From UBA1924 sp963976625 (GTDB lineage: Bacteria; Planctomycetota; Phycisphaerae; Phycisphaerales; UBA1924): a DNA stretch of 64,000 bases. The notes beneath the pieces are model-generated. The model saw only the letters and a list, made by a program, of their open reading frames with translations. It had not been told where the DNA came from and did no database searches. Position 1 is the stretch's first letter, and each line of letters starts with the position of its first letter. The DNA lies in assembly GCA_963976625.1 (NCBI GenBank), contig CAXBLA010000003.1:1-64000 (forward strand). Direction: 5' to 3'. Positions 43,271 to 52,486 of this stretch are shown here, piece by piece. Made by a program: the position numbers and the translations under genes.

Positions 43271-43990
43271 ATGATCGACCCATTTATTCCAAACCTCGCG
43301 CGTCCGCTCATCGCCCCCTCCATCCTCGCCGCGGACTTCGCCAACCTGGGCGACGACTGCCGAGCGGTCATGGACGCGGGGGCCGACCTGCTCCATGTGG
43401 ACATCATGGACGGGCACTTTGTCCCCAACCTCTCGATGGGCCCAGCCGTATGCGGCGCCTGCCGAGCCGCCTGCCCGGATACCTACCTCGATGTCCACCT
43501 GATGGTCACCAACCCGCAGATGTTCTTCAAGCCCTTCGCTGACGACGGAGCCAACGCGATCAGCTTCCATATCGAGGTCATGGACTCCCAGCAGCACGCT
43601 CGGGACTTGGCCGAGGAAGTCCGCCAGCTCGGGTGCAGCCCCGGGATCGTCATCAACCCACCTACGGATGTCAGCAAGATCCTCCCCGTGGTCGACGCCT
43701 TCGATCTGGTACTGGTCATGAGCGTCAACCCCGGATTTGGCGGCCAGGCCTTCATCCCCGAAGTGCTGAGCAAGGCAAAGGCTATCCGCGAGCTGCTCAA
43801 GCCCAACCAGCGCCTCGAGATCGACGGCGGGATCAGCGCCAAGACCGCCCCCCAAGCCATCGATTCCGGCATCGATCTGCTCGTCGCCGGCTCCTCCGTC
43901 TTCGGCAAGCCCCGCGATCAGTGGGGGAGCATCATCGAAGATCTCCGTGGTCCGAGAATCGAAAACCCGGCCCACGCACCGAACCCATAA
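43271..43990 (+). CDS. rpe: Ribulose-phosphate 3-epimerase
   Basis: Interconverts ribulose 5-phosphate and xylulose 5-phosphate in the pentose phosphate pathway. TIM barrel of 239 residues with APSILAADFANLG, the metal/catalytic segment HVDIMDGHFVPNLS, DVHLMV, VMSVNPGFGGQ, and EIDGGI. The ATG at 43271 has no close SD and lies six bases after a TACACT box. Confidence 0.95.
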   Translation: MIDPFIPNLARPLIAPSILAADFANLGDDCRAVMDAGADLLHVDIMDGHFVPNLSMGPAVCGACRAACPDTYLDVHLMVTNPQMFFKPFADDGANAISFHIEVMDSQQHARDLAEEVRQLGCSPGIVINPPTDVSKILPVVDAFDLVLVMSVNPGFGGQAFIPEVLSKAKAIRELLKPNQRLEIDGGISAKTAPQAIDSGIDLLVAGSSVFGKPRDQWGSIIEDLRGPRIENPAHAPNP

Positions 43991-44040
43991 CGAACAGACA
44001 AGGCGATTTTCTCTGAAATGGGCACACCATCAGTGGATAC

Positions 44041-44050
44041 TTGCTACACT
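44041..44050 (+). promoter_or_regulatory. Candidate extended -10 of the 44140 gene
   Basis: TTGCTACACT about 90 bases before the start. The same GCTACACT occurs at 48915. Confidence 0.35.
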
Positions 44051-44139
44051 TTTGATTCGAATGCTCGATGGCCGATGAACTCTGTACCCCAGCAATGTGT
44101 GTTGCACGCTGGGATCGACCATCGCAGGAGATACCACGA

Positions 44140-44766
44140 ATGGCCAAGCCAATCGGATACACCATCCACCTGCTCCGCGTCAGCGAAACAGCGTGGGACG
44201 CCGACGACCGGATCATCGGGCAGACCGATCTCCCGATGACCCAGCACGGATCAGACACCGTCGCCGAAGCCATCCAAGCCTTCCACGCGGTCTTCCCGCT
44301 CACGATGATCCTCACCAGCAACGAAGAATCCTCCCTCTGGTCGGCCAAGCTGCTCCACGAATCCTCCGAGACCAAGCTCCGCACCATCGACGAGCTCTCG
44401 AATGTCAGCATGGGGCTCTGGGAAGGCGAGCTCGAATCCGTCCTCGAAGAACGCTGCCCCTCCGCATTCACCCAGTGGAAAGACAACCCCGCCCGGATCA
44501 CGCCGCCCGAGGGCGAGTCCTTCTACGACGCCCAGGATCGGCTCATCTCCGCCATCATCAAGGCCATCTCCAAAGCCAAAGGCGAGCATCCTTCAATTGG
44601 CATCGTCCTGCGTCCATGGGCGTGGTCGCTGGTGCGATGCTGGCTCAATGAACAAAAAATCAGCAACATCTGGTCGCAGCTGGGCGAAGAGACCCAGGTC
44701 GAATCGTTCGAGCTCACGAAATCGCAGCTCGACAAGTTCCAAGAAAGAGCCAAAGCGAGCGCCTAA
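44140..44766 (+). CDS. Histidine-phosphatase-fold protein lacking both catalytic histidines
   Basis: The phosphoglycerate-mutase fold is clear: LLRVSETAWDADDRIIGQTDLPMTQHG near the start, MGLWEGELESVLE near residue 90, and GESFYDAQDRL near residue 128. But the RHG motif reads R13-V14-S15, and the second catalytic His position (usually in VSHG) reads IVLRPWAW. So neither phosphohistidine nor acid-base His remains. Normal length (208 residues) and a good SD (AGGAG) argue that it is a maintained pseudoenzyme, perhaps a binding protein. Confidence 0.78.
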   Translation: MAKPIGYTIHLLRVSETAWDADDRIIGQTDLPMTQHGSDTVAEAIQAFHAVFPLTMILTSNEESSLWSAKLLHESSETKLRTIDELSNVSMGLWEGELESVLEERCPSAFTQWKDNPARITPPEGESFYDAQDRLISAIIKAISKAKGEHPSIGIVLRPWAWSLVRCWLNEQKISNIWSQLGEETQVESFELTKSQLDKFQERAKASA

Positions 44767-44903
44767 CTGGGTTTCGCGGCTCCCAAGCGATACGATTCCC
44801 ACACACACGCCCCCGTATCCACTCCATCGAGCCCCGACCGACAGACCTTGGGCTCGAAACAGATAAAAGACCCACACGGGCTCTCCTCATCAAGGAAAGA
44901 TCC

Positions 44904-45755
44904 ATGACACAAGCCGCTACCAATGTCGAGCAAGCCGAGCCGCAGGCCTAGCCGGCCGCCCGCCGATCGATCCCCGAAGGGCTCTGGCTCCGCTGCCCGT
45001 CGTGCGCCCAGATGATCTACCGCCGACAGATGGAATCCAACCAGCATGTCTGCCCAGAGTGCGAGCACCACTTCCGGATCTCGGCCGCCGAGCGTATCGA
45101 ACAGCTGGTGGACCCCGATACCTTCACCCCGATGTTCACCGATCTCCGCGCCAAGGACCCGCTCAACTTCACCGATCTCAAGTCCTACCCCGAGCGCCTC
45201 AAGCGTGAGCAGATCAAGACCGGGCAGCTCGAGGGTTGCCAGGCCGGCAAGTGCTTTATCAAGGGTCGCCCGACCATGCTCGCGTGCATGGACCTGACCT
45301 TTATGATGGGTTCGATGGGCTCGGTCGTGGGCGAAAAGCTCACTCGCACCATCGAGTACGCCACGAAGCACAACCTGCCAGTCGTCATCGTCTCGTGCTC
45401 GGGCGGCGCCCGCATGCAAGAAGCCGGGCTGAGCCTGATGCAGATGGCCAAGACTTCGGCCGCCCTCGCCCGCCACGACGACGCCGGCGGCTTGTTCATC
45501 TCCGTGATGACCGACCCAACCACCGGCGGCGTCACCGCGTCGTTCGCGATGCTCGGAGACTTCCACCTCGCCGAGCCCAAAGCCCTCATCGGCTTCGCCG
45601 GCCCACGCGTCATCCGCCAGACCATCCGCCAGGACCTCCCCGAGGGCTTCCAACGCTCCGAGTTCCTGCGTGAGAAGGGCATGATCGACCGCGTCGTGCA
45701 CCGCCACGAACTGCGATCTGAGCTCGCCCGCCTGATCGACTACGCCGGCAAATAG
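44904..45755 (+). CDS. accD: Acetyl-CoA carboxylase carboxyltransferase beta subunit with in-frame TAG
   Basis: The ATG at 44904 has a strong SD (AAGGA, about eight bases away) and continues in one frame to 45755, except for a TAG at 44949-44951 (codon 16). After it the frame encodes the zinc ribbon C31-x2-C34-x15-C50-x2-C53 and the crotonase-like carboxyltransferase core (MGSMGSVVGEKLTR, SCSGGARMQEAG, TDPTTGGVTASFAMLGD, GFAGPRVI). No usual start codon lies between the TAG and ATG 45012, and starting there loses the first two cysteines. AccD makes malonyl-CoA for fatty acids and is normally essential. The accA partner is not in the window. Confidence 0.88.
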
Positions 45756-45797
45756 CCTGCTATATCGTCCCCGAACCCATTCTTACAACCCGGACGA

Positions 45798-45803
45798 TAT
45801 GAT
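45798..45803 (+). promoter_or_regulatory. Candidate -10 box of lnt
   Basis: TATGAT, eight bases before the lnt ATG, with no SD between. Confidence 0.4.
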
Positions 45804-45811
45804 GAGCACGC

Positions 45812-47602
45812 ATGCCCACCAAGACGCGATCTAAGCACCGCCCATCCGGACTCCGCGCGATCCTCGCCGGCTTATCGAGTGCCCTCTTCTTCGTGCTTGC
45901 CTTCCCGCCGTTTTCGCTGTGGGGAGCCGCGTTCCTGATCCCGTTCCCGCTCTTCCTGCTCGCCCGCTCAAACAAGCTCTCTCCCAAACGAGCCGCCTTC
46001 CTCGCCGGCATCGGCTGCGTGCCCGGGTGGGTCTTCACACAGCTCTGGGTCAGCGAGATTTCTGTCGCGGGGATGGTGCCGTTGGTGCTTTTTCTTTCTT
46101 CCTTTACGACCCTCTTTGTGTGGATCTCGATCCATTTCCTCCAACGATTCAACCGCGAGCTGATCGTCCTCCCGATCGTCTGGGTCGGGGTCGAGTTCTT
46201 CCGCGGCTCCGTCTTCGGCGGCGGCTACCCGTGGTACCTGCTCGCCCATCCATTGATCGACTCGCCCAAGGGCATGCTCGCCACGCCCGCCTCGATCGGC
46301 GGCGTGTACTTCGTGTCCTTTCTGGTCGCCTGCTATGGCGTCGTCCTCATGCAATCCATCACCCAGCCCACCAAGCAGCTCCGCCTGCGATCCGGGCTGA
46401 TCGCCGCGGGGTTCTTTTCGGCTTGGGCAGGGATCGGCTACCTGCTGATCCCGTCCACACCCGACAATCCAACCACCATCCGTATCGGTGTCATCCAGCC
46501 CGATGTCCCCCAAGACAACCGCTCCGACTGGACCGTCCGCCAGAGGCTCCGCGACTGGTACATCCTGCGTGATCTCACACTCGCCGCCGCATCCGATCCG
46601 ACCAACCCGGGCACGCTCGACCTGATCGTCTGGCCCGAGGGCTTCGTCCCCGGGTGGACCTTCGACCCCATGTCTCTGCTGACCGAACAACGCGAAGAGC
46701 TCGCCTGGAACCTGACCCCGCGAGACGCCGGCGATGTCCCCGAGCTAACCGATCTGCCCAGCAAAGTCCGCGCGACCATGGTTGTTGAGGATCTTCATGA
46801 GCTCCAACGCTCGCTCAACATCCCGATGGTGGTGGGATCAGTCGCCTACGACAACCTCCAGATCGTCGAAACAGATGACGCCTTCGAGTACCAACGCGAC
46901 GCGATGTACAACAGCGCCTTCGCCATCGTCAATGGACAGACCCAGCCCGTCTGGTACGACAAGGTCCACCTCACTCCGTTCGGCGAGGTCATGCCCTACA
47001 TTTCCAGCTGGGAATGGCTCGAACAGAGCCTGCTCGCCTTCGGCGCCCAAGGCATGCAGTTCGCACTTGATCCGGGCAAAGAACTCCGCCTGCTCACCAT
47101 CCCGATCGACAAGGGTGAAGAAACGGCATCCATCGACCTCGCCACCCCGATCTGCTTCGAGGCCACCGTCTCCAATGTCTGCCGAAGGCTCGTCTTCGAG
47201 AAAGGCACCCGCCGGACCGGAATCATGCTCAACCTGACCAACGACGGCTGGTTCGGGGATTCCGACGCCGGACGCATCGCCCACCTGCTCTGCGCCCGCT
47301 GGCGGAGTATCGAACTCAAAACCCCGATGGTCCGCAGCGCCAACACCGGCATCTCGTGCGTCATCGACCACACCGGGCAGATCCAGACCCGGCGCATCAC
47401 CGCCCACCACACACCGACCCAGCACCCCAACCCACGCCAGGGCTACCTGATCGCCGATGTTGCGCTCGGGCAGGGCACAACCATCTATGCATGGATTGGT
47501 GATTCCTTTGGCTGGGGCTGCTCCTTGACTACACTGTTCTGGGGGATCACGACGATCTTTGGGCGATCCTCAAGCGTACCACAACCCAAGGCCGAAACTT
47601 AA
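45812..47602 (+). CDS. lnt: Apolipoprotein N-acyltransferase
   Basis: Adds the third acyl chain to bacterial lipoproteins at the inner membrane. Six to seven N-terminal membrane helices (residues about 12-220), a nitrilase-type domain (about 235-555) and a last membrane helix. The Glu-Lys-Cys triad is visible: Glu in IVWPEGFV, Lys in YDKVHLTPFGE and Cys in TPICFEAT; NLTNDGWFGDS also fits. At 596 residues it is longer than E. coli Lnt because of an insertion around residues 270-330. Follows accD by 56 bases. Confidence 0.93.
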   Translation: MPTKTRSKHRPSGLRAILAGLSSALFFVLAFPPFSLWGAAFLIPFPLFLLARSNKLSPKRAAFLAGIGCVPGWVFTQLWVSEISVAGMVPLVLFLSSFTTLFVWISIHFLQRFNRELIVLPIVWVGVEFFRGSVFGGGYPWYLLAHPLIDSPKGMLATPASIGGVYFVSFLVACYGVVLMQSITQPTKQLRLRSGLIAAGFFSAWAGIGYLLIPSTPDNPTTIRIGVIQPDVPQDNRSDWTVRQRLRDWYILRDLTLAAASDPTNPGTLDLIVWPEGFVPGWTFDPMSLLTEQREELAWNLTPRDAGDVPELTDLPSKVRATMVVEDLHELQRSLNIPMVVGSVAYDNLQIVETDDAFEYQRDAMYNSAFAIVNGQTQPVWYDKVHLTPFGEVMPYISSWEWLEQSLLAFGAQGMQFALDPGKELRLLTIPIDKGEETASIDLATPICFEATVSNVCRRLVFEKGTRRTGIMLNLTNDGWFGDSDAGRIAHLLCARWRSIELKTPMVRSANTGISCVIDHTGQIQTRRITAHHTPTQHPNPRQGYLIADVALGQGTTIYAWIGDSFGWGCSLTTLFWGITTIFGRSSSVPQPKAET

Positions 47603-47648
47603 AGGGTCCGCCAGCCATTCAATCCACCACGCACGGAGCACGCCCCCG

Positions 47649-48761
47649 ATGAATCACACCATCAACAACACGCCACGGATTAGCAAAGTCATGGCCATGG
47701 GCACCTGCAGCGTTTGCCTCCTCATCGCTGCGGTCGGGGCAGGCTGCCAGTCCCAAATCAAGCCCGACGGCCCAAAGCGCATCGTCTTCAACCAGCCCGA
47801 CGGCTCCCAGCGCATCGTCCAGGTCGCTCCAGCGTCAGAACTCCGCGAGATCGCCATCGACCGCCTGATGCGACTGACCGCGGACCCATCCCCAGAGATC
47901 CGCGCCAACGCGATCGAGGGGCTCAGCACGGTCACCTCACAAGTCGAACCGATTGTCGCCCTGTCGCTGAGCGATCCAAACATCGGCGTCCGCACCGTCG
48001 CGGCCATGGTCGCCGGCCGCTCAAAGCTCACCTCGTTGGCTCCATCAATCAAGATGCTCCTCGACGATGAATCGCCCTATGTCCGATCCGCAGCCCTCTA
48101 CGCGCTCGGATCCTTCGGCGAAGAAGTCGACCTCACGGAACTCTCGGTCCTGCTCTTGGAGCATGCAGACCCACGGATCCGTTCACACGCGGCGTTCCTA
48201 CTCGGCGAACTCGGTGAATCCTCCGCACTCCCCATGCTCCAACAAGCCGCCAGCCTGCAGGTCCCCAATGCCTCGGAGGTCGAACGCACCCTGCTGAGAC
48301 TGCAGATCGCCGAAGCCATGATCAAGCTCGGGTCCAAGCAGAGCATCGATACCATCCGCGCCGCCCTGTACCCATCACAACCCGGCGAACTCGAAGCCAC
48401 CGCACTGGCAGTCCAGATCATCGGGCAGATCAAAGACGAGACCTCCATCGACCAACTGATCTACCTCGCCGACCCCAACGCCGACATCCCGATGCCCGCC
48501 GAGGTCCGCCTTGGGATCGCCAGCTCGCTGGCGATCATGGGTCACCGCGAGGGCGCGTTCGTTGCCGACGAGTACATGGACAACACGATCGATGCCATCC
48601 GTGCACAATCCGCGACCGTTTATGGAAAAACACGCGACAGCGGCAACTTGGGCAAGCTCGAAATGATGATGCTCAACGACCCCTCGCCGCTGACGCAAGT
48701 CGCTGCGGCCGGAGCAATTGTGGATTACACCCAGCCCGCCAACGCCCGGTCGAATCGCTGA
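47649..48761 (+). CDS. HEAT-repeat lipoprotein
   Basis: Lipoprotein signal ending AAVGAGC (Cys about 33), then HEAT-type helical repeats from about residue 65 to the end (EIRANAIEGLSTVTSQV, IGVRTVAAMVAGRSKL, YVRSAALYALGSFGEEV, RIRSHAAFLLGELGESS). Probably a scaffold on the periplasmic face of a membrane. The ATG at 47649 (MNHTIN) is preferred; the longer frame overlaps lnt. It sits 46 bases after lnt, which would process its lipobox. Confidence 0.8.
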   Translation: MNHTINNTPRISKVMAMGTCSVCLLIAAVGAGCQSQIKPDGPKRIVFNQPDGSQRIVQVAPASELREIAIDRLMRLTADPSPEIRANAIEGLSTVTSQVEPIVALSLSDPNIGVRTVAAMVAGRSKLTSLAPSIKMLLDDESPYVRSAALYALGSFGEEVDLTELSVLLLEHADPRIRSHAAFLLGELGESSALPMLQQAASLQVPNASEVERTLLRLQIAEAMIKLGSKQSIDTIRAALYPSQPGELEATALAVQIIGQIKDETSIDQLIYLADPNADIPMPAEVRLGIASSLAIMGHREGAFVADEYMDNTIDAIRAQSATVYGKTRDSGNLGKLEMMMLNDPSPLTQVAAAGAIVDYTQPANARSNR

Positions 48762-48826
48762 AGCCCAAGAAACTGTCCCAGAATCCCGTGCAGCGGGATC
48801 CAGTTGGCGGTATCGTGCGTATCAGG

Positions 48827-48847
48827 AAGCCCCGATTCTCGGGGTTT
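48827..48847 (+). terminator. Weak terminator-like hairpin after the HEAT lipoprotein
   Basis: AAGCCCCGA pairs with TCGGGGTTT around TTC. The T tail is short, so this is uncertain. Confidence 0.4.
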
Positions 48848-48913
48848 GGCGCATCACGGATTCTGACCAAAGCCCATTACTCTCGTTGGGGCATCACCTT
48901 TGGCCATAAATGA

Positions 48914-48922
48914 TGCTACACT
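48914..48922 (+). promoter_or_regulatory. Candidate extended -10 of the coiled-coil gene
   Basis: TGCTACACT, about 80 bases before the GTG start at 49004. Confidence 0.4.
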
Positions 48923-49003
48923 AGGGACCCCATTCGCATGGATGTCGCGTTTGGGACCAACCAGACCATATAGTCTCTCCAGCTTGGATTTGAGGAGCGG
49001 ATC

Positions 49004-49870
49004 GTGCACATATTGACCAAGGTTTTCGTACTCTTCGCAGCAGTGCTCAGCATCATGATGGCTGCACTCGCCATCTCGTATTCCGTCAACACGGATCGCG
49101 TGATCGAAGATTATACTGACATGCAAGCCACAGCCGCCGCGGCCAACGCGGCCCTCTCGGCCAAGACCAACGCCCAGGGCCAAGAGAAAGCCGCACTCGA
49201 CGAGTCCATCCGTGGGCTCCAAGACGAGAACGCTTCGCTCGAAGCCGACACGCGTCGCTTGGAAGCATCGAACACCGAGCTGCGGATCGCACTTCGTCAG
49301 GCAGAGGCCGGGCGTGAGTCGATCTCCTCGAAGATCGCACAGCTCGGCGTCACCACCGAGACCCAAGCAAAGATCATCGATGAGTACAAGACCGAGCTGA
49401 GCCGACTCCGCGAGGCCGAGCTCTCTTGGAGGAACGACAAGATCGACCTCGAGAAGACCCTCTCCGATCTGGGCAGCCAGGTCATCGTCTACGAGCAGGT
49501 CAAGCGTGCACTCCAGGAGCAGATCTCCGAGCTCCAGGTCACCATCGCCAACGCGCAGAACGGCGGCTCCTCGTCGAGCAACACCGTCTCGACCCCAACC
49601 GAGATCGCCGGCCCGATCATCCGCGGCTCGATCGACGAGGTCCTCGATGATCCCTCATCGGGCGACACACTCGTCAAGATCAACCTTGGCAGCAACGATC
49701 GCCTGCGTGAGAACACACGCCTGTATGTCCACCGCGGCAACGATGTCTACCTCGGCGAGATCGTCATCTTCCGAGTGGACCTCAACCACGCCGTCGGTCG
49801 CATCGCGTATGTCGCACAGAATCAGTCCATCCGCGAGGGTGACTCGGTCATGAGCAAAATCGGCAGCTAG
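49004..49870 (+). CDS. Membrane-anchored coiled-coil protein, unknown function
   Basis: Protein of 288 residues. An N-terminal membrane helix (about 5-25) is followed by a long coiled coil (about 30-185, ALDESIRGLQDENASLEADTRRLEASN), a Ser-rich hinge and a compact C-terminal beta domain (about 200-288, IIRGSIDEVLDD, LRENTRLYVHRGNDVYLGEIVI). This resembles MreC-like or HlyD-like topology but no family motif is decisive. The GTG start is supported by GAGGAG six bases upstream. Linked by spacing and SD to the next small membrane gene. Confidence 0.75.
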   Translation: MHILTKVFVLFAAVLSIMMAALAISYSVNTDRVIEDYTDMQATAAAANAALSAKTNAQGQEKAALDESIRGLQDENASLEADTRRLEASNTELRIALRQAEAGRESISSKIAQLGVTTETQAKIIDEYKTELSRLREAELSWRNDKIDLEKTLSDLGSQVIVYEQVKRALQEQISELQVTIANAQNGGSSSSNTVSTPTEIAGPIIRGSIDEVLDDPSSGDTLVKINLGSNDRLRENTRLYVHRGNDVYLGEIVIFRVDLNHAVGRIAYVAQNQSIREGDSVMSKIGS

Positions 49871-49900
49871 CCCCAGACGATCCCACGAAAGGAGCACTCC

Positions 49901-50101
49901 ATGAGCCAGTTCGGAATGCAAATGCCAGGCGGTCGTCAGAACAAGGGTGCAACCCCCGATGTCTACACCGCGCTTATGTTCGTCGGCGTCGTCGCCATGG
50001 CGGTCGCGGTGGGCATGCTCTGGGTAGCAGGCACCAAGATCTCGCCCGACGGCAACCCATTGAAAATCCAAGAGCCACACAAGATCCAGTTCAAGTCATA
50101 A
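49901..50101 (+). CDS. Small single-pass membrane protein
   Basis: 66 residues: a polar N-terminus rich in Gln, Gly and Met, one membrane helix (about 22-44, YTALMFVGVVAMAVAVGMLWVAG) and a basic tail. Strong SD (AAAGGAG, about eight bases). It follows the coiled-coil gene by 30 bases and is probably its partner. No known family recognised. Confidence 0.7.
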   Translation: MSQFGMQMPGGRQNKGATPDVYTALMFVGVVAMAVAVGMLWVAGTKISPDGNPLKIQEPHKIQFKS

Positions 50102-50317
50102 CGACATGAACCCTTGAAATCTTGATGACTCAAACCGTGCATTCCTATCGTAGGAATGCACACCCGATCGAAGGTCCACATATCCTTCGATCACCCGTTC
50201 AAGCACACACAAGTCGCCAAAGAATGCATTTCATTGGTCACTTTGCTTGACAATCTGAGGCGATGGAATATTATCGTCTCACAAGTGAGCAAGCGTGTTT
50301 CACGCTCGTCCATGCAA

Positions 50318-50391
50318 GGGGCGGTAGCTCAATTGGTTAGAGCCCCGGACTGTCGATCCGGAGGTTGCGGGTTCGATTCCCGTCCGCCTCG
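50318..50391 (+). tRNA. tRNA-Asp (anticodon GTC)
   Basis: 74-base cloverleaf. Acceptor GGGGCGG pairs with CCGCCTC (one G-T pair), D arm GCTC/GAGC, anticodon stem CCGGA/TCCGG with loop CTGTCGA (GTC at 50352-50354), T arm GCGGG-TTCGATT-CCCGT. Discriminator G as usual for tRNA-Asp. CCA is not encoded. Confidence 0.95.
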
Positions 50392-50397
50392 CTTGTG

Positions 50398-50435
50398 AAA
50401 CGCCCGCTGCATCCGCAGTGGGCGTTTTCTTTTTT
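50398..50435 (+). terminator. Intrinsic terminator of tRNA-Asp
   Basis: AAACGCCCGCTGC pairs with GCAGTGGGCGTTT around ATCC, followed by TCTTTTTT. Confidence 0.9.
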
Positions 50436-50549
50436 GCCCCCTCTGCACTGGGCGAATCCATCGCATTTACATTCCACAGTTTCTGCTTTTTCTGTTCATT
50501 CGTGCAGCGATCTGCCCACCTTCGACTATCCATTCGTACGCTGTTCTGT

Positions 50550-50555
50550 TATGAT
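50550..50555 (+). promoter_or_regulatory. Candidate -10 box of the antiporter gene
   Basis: TATGAT, about 57 bases before the start at 50612. This gene has a leader, unlike several others. Confidence 0.35.
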
Positions 50556-50611
50556 GGTGTCAACTTGGGCAATGCGCCCGGAACCGATCAAGATTCCATG
50601 GATGGAAAACG

Positions 50612-52468
50612 ATGACCGTACTTGCCGCTTCAGATTCAATGGTTGGCCTGGCCCTCGCGATGATCATCGTGCTCGGGGTCGGTGCCCAGTGGCTCGCTTG
50701 GAAGATCCGCATCCCATCGATCCTGCTGCTGCTGATCTTCGGCATCTTGGCCGGCCCGGTCATGCGTTCACTCTTCGAGGGCTCGCCGCTGGCCATCGCC
50801 CCCGACGAACTCTTCGACAAAGATGTCCTGCTCTCGCTCGTCGGGATCGCCGTGGGCCTGATCCTCTATGAGGGCGGGCTCACGCTCAACTTCAAAGAAC
50901 TCCAGACGACCTGGAAACCGGTGACGCTCCTCGTTACCACCGGTGCCCTCGTCACCTGGATCATCGCCGGGATCAGCGCGTACTACCTCTTCGGGCTCGA
51001 TCGACAGATCGCCGTGCTGCTCGGTGCCATCCTCATCGTCACCGGCCCGACCGTCGTCGGGCCCATGCTCGCCCACATCCGCCCCTCGGGCGACTCCGGG
51101 CTCATCCTCAAGTGGGAGGGCATCGTGATCGATCCGATCGGCGTCGGGGTCGCGGTGCTCGTATTCGAGGCCATCACCTCCGACACCGCCAACGGCATGT
51201 CCCCGGTGCTCAAATCCATAGCCATCACCATCTTCGCCGGCGGCGGGCTCGGGGTGCTCGCCGCGTTCATCCTTCAGAATGTACTCACCCGCTTCTGGGT
51301 CCCCGATTACCTCCAGAACCCCGTCTCGCTGATGCTCGTCATCACCACCTTCACCCTCTCCAACATGATCATGCCCGAGTCCGGGCTCCTGGCAACCACC
51401 GTCATGGGCATCGCCCTGGGCAACCAGAAAAAGGTCGATGTCCACCACATCCTCGAGTTCAAAGAGAACCTCCGTGTCCTGCTCATCGCGATGCTCTTTA
51501 TCATCCTTGCGGCTCGCTTGCAGATCAGTCAGCTCCAGGATCTCAACTGGTGGGCTGTCTTCGGGTTCCTGTTCATCCTGATTGTCGTCGCTCGACCAGC
51601 CGCGGTGTTCTTGGCCACGGTGGGGGCGGGGCTCAGCTGGCGAGAACGCATGTTCATCGCGTGGATCGCCCCCCGAGGGATCGTGGCCGCGGCCGCCGCG
51701 TCGATCTTTTCTTCAGGGCTCGAGGGCCTAGGCTTCAACGGCAGCGACAACCTCGTCCCGCTGACCTTTGCCGTCATCATCGGCACCGTTGCCTTTTATG
51801 GGCTCACCACGCCGTGGGCCGCCAAGCTGCTCGGCGTGGCCGACCAGAACCCCCAAGGGATCATCTTCATCGGCGCCCCAAGCTGGGTCCGCTCGATCGC
51901 CAAAGTCCTCTCAGACCGAGGTTTCAAAGTCTTCCTCGTTGACACCAACCGCCAGAATGTCCGAGACGCCCGCATGGATCACCTGCCGGCCCTCCAGGAC
52001 AACATCCTGACCATCTCTGATATCAGTCAGCTGGATCTGCGCGGGATCGGCCATGTCTTTGCCACCACGCCCAACCCAGAGGTCAACACCCTCTCCCTCC
52101 AGCGGTTCAAGGGCTACTTCGAGACCTCTAGACTCTTCACCCTCCCGGTCGCGCAATCAAAGTCCAAGAAGGGCCATGACGATTCCTCGAGCGAGCACCG
52201 CAAGTGGCGCATGCTCTTTAGCCAGCAGGCCGACTACGCTGGGCTCGAATCACGCATCCACAACGGCTGGGTCATCAAAGCGACCACCATCTCCGATGAG
52301 TTCACCTACGACGACTACCACACCCTCTACGGCTCGACCGCCATCCCGCTCTTCACCATCTCCCCGGTGGGCACGCTCACCGTCTCAACCATCGACAAAC
52401 CCGTCGAACCCGAATCAGGCTCAACGGTGATCTCCTTGGTGAACCCCGAAGAGCTCTTTGTGCTTTAG
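50612..52468 (+). CDS. Monovalent cation/proton antiporter (CPA family) with RCK domain
   Basis: Twelve or so membrane helices (residues 10-410) of the CPA antiporter fold, with TGPTVVGPML and the ion-site segment EGIVIDPIGVGV (conserved Asp). A cytoplasmic RCK/TrkA-N nucleotide-binding domain (about 415-520, IIFIGAPSWVRSIAKVLSDRGFKVFLVDTN) and a degenerate TrkA-C-like tail follow. It likely exchanges Na or K ions for protons under control of the RCK domain. 618 residues. Convergent with the PP2C gene, 18 bases apart, without a visible terminator. Confidence 0.88.
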   Translation: MTVLAASDSMVGLALAMIIVLGVGAQWLAWKIRIPSILLLLIFGILAGPVMRSLFEGSPLAIAPDELFDKDVLLSLVGIAVGLILYEGGLTLNFKELQTTWKPVTLLVTTGALVTWIIAGISAYYLFGLDRQIAVLLGAILIVTGPTVVGPMLAHIRPSGDSGLILKWEGIVIDPIGVGVAVLVFEAITSDTANGMSPVLKSIAITIFAGGGLGVLAAFILQNVLTRFWVPDYLQNPVSLMLVITTFTLSNMIMPESGLLATTVMGIALGNQKKVDVHHILEFKENLRVLLIAMLFIILAARLQISQLQDLNWWAVFGFLFILIVVARPAAVFLATVGAGLSWRERMFIAWIAPRGIVAAAAASIFSSGLEGLGFNGSDNLVPLTFAVIIGTVAFYGLTTPWAAKLLGVADQNPQGIIFIGAPSWVRSIAKVLSDRGFKVFLVDTNRQNVRDARMDHLPALQDNILTISDISQLDLRGIGHVFATTPNPEVNTLSLQRFKGYFETSRLFTLPVAQSKSKKGHDDSSSEHRKWRMLFSQQADYAGLESRIHNGWVIKATTISDEFTYDDYHTLYGSTAIPLFTISPVGTLTVSTIDKPVEPESGSTVISLVNPEELFVL

Positions 52469-52486
52469 ACCAGGATTTCGACCTGT

